64,000 bases of DNA from Oscillospiraceae bacterium (lineage in GTDB: Bacteria; Bacillota; Clostridia; Saccharofermentanales; Saccharofermentanaceae): assembly GCA_902788505.1 (NCBI GenBank), contig CADAKH010000012.1:38422-102421 (forward strand), given 5' to 3'. Position numbers and translations under genes: made by a program. The notes beneath the pieces were generated by a model. It was given only the letters and a program-made list of their open reading frames with translations, had not been told where the DNA came from and made no database searches. Of this stretch, positions 63,858 through 64,000 are shown piece by piece. Each line of letters opens with the position of its first letter. The first letter of the stretch is position 1.

Positions 63858-64000
63858 AATAATTTCACGGGACTGTCTCAGAATGGATGAGATGGTCCCT
63901 GTTTATTTGGTATGGATCAAGGCGGGATCAGAGGTTTGCCAACAGGTTTTCGAAAAGCCTGCAGTTAAGGCGTTTTTCGCTGATGAATACGGCAACAGTA
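63858..64000 (+). mobile_element. dispersed repeat, copy 2 (cut by window edge)
   Basis: Same element as 30420-30737 in the opposite orientation. It begins with ATAATT..., then a 12-bp stem GGGACTGTCTCA / TGAGATGGTCCC with a 7-nt loop, and continues 76 nt nearly identical to copy 1. After TTCGAAAAG it carries 14 nt where copy 1 has 94 nt of different sequence, then both share GTTTTTCGCTGATGAATACG. The end lies beyond the window. Confidence 0.72.
63883..64000 (+). CDS. micro-ORF inside repeat copy 2 (partial)
   Basis: Starts at the ATG in the hairpin loop and stays open to the window edge (39 codons). The first 25 residues (MDEMVPVYLVWIKAGSE...) equal those of the copy 1 micro-ORF except Ile to Val, then continue KPAVKAFFADEYGNS instead of the hydrophobic tail. 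In copy 1 the FFADEYGNS block is present but in another frame. No ribosome binding site is evident. Confidence 0.35.
   Translation, partial: MDEMVPVYLVWIKAGSEVCQQVFEKPAVKAFFADEYGNS

Noticed and set aside
1..64000. tRNA, rRNA and c-di-GMP riboswitches
   Set aside because: Reading the intergenic regions by eye showed no cloverleaf with T-loop GTTCGA-type signature, no rRNA-like sequence and no GEMM-like core before the GGDEF/EAL genes. A covariance-model search would be needed to be certain.

Overview
The window looks like chromosomal DNA of a Gram-positive anaerobe, most likely a gut- or rumen-type member of the Clostridia (Bacillota). This is inferred from strong AGGAGG-type ribosome binding sites, consensus sigma-A promoters, many lipoproteins with a lipobox close to the N-terminus, no outer-membrane genes, a GH127 glycosidase, LacI-like sensor/GGDEF fusions and clostridial-style transporters. 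The genus cannot be fixed from the sequence; a Saccharofermentans-like or Lachnospiraceae/Oscillospirales-like bacterium is only a guess. No rRNA, tRNA, CRISPR array, prophage or intact transposase was recognised.

Layout. 1-9.5 kb: a LolD/MacB-type ABC ATPase running off the left edge, a lipoprotein, a four-gene membrane-protein operon, a GNAT-nitroreductase fusion, a PlsC-like acyltransferase with a zinc ribbon, a GNAT, a YczE-like protein, a decayed HD-GYP gene and two small envelope proteins. 9.6-25 kb: a methyltransferase, a BspA-like LRR protein, GNATs, a membrane-anchored choloylglycine-hydrolase-like enzyme, two solute-binding-type lipoproteins without transporters, a HAD phosphatase, a MATE pump, CysE and TcdA. 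25-30 kb: a HEAT-repeat protein followed by two overlapping micro-ORFs, then several proteins of unknown function. 30-36 kb: a dispersed repeat, two GGDEF proteins, an XRE regulator and a permease fragment. 37-40 kb: a CPBP/GntR/DUF5808 operon with a clear promoter and operator, then HU. 40-50 kb: a serine hydrolase broken by one amber codon, a SpoU methyltransferase, a phosphodiesterase, a MATE pump, a double cNMP-domain protein and a deacetylase. 50-56 kb: an EAL protein preceded by a striking operator-like array, a Nudix enzyme, an RsbU-like phosphatase, an OhrR/glutathione-peroxidase operon, and a zinc-ribbon protein with a double-glycine leader. 56-64 kb: GH127 enzyme, GGDEF remnant, second cNMP protein, ABC exporter, HerA-like ATPase, and a second copy of the dispersed repeat at the right edge.

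Themes. Nucleotide second-messenger signalling is prominent: two GGDEF proteins, one EAL protein with an altered GGDEF motif, HD-GYP and GGDEF remnants, and two paralogous double cNMP-binding proteins. Gene decay is visible at several places (HD-GYP, serine hydrolase, permease tail, GGDEF tail). The least ordinary signals are non-coding: a cluster of seven TTGCCGA/TCGGCAA motifs upstream of the EAL gene, a separate cluster of ACATGTCC motifs upstream of an unknown membrane-anchored protein, a 32-bp palindrome in front of the second cNMP gene, and a hairpin-led repeat carrying a micro-ORF present twice in opposite orientation.
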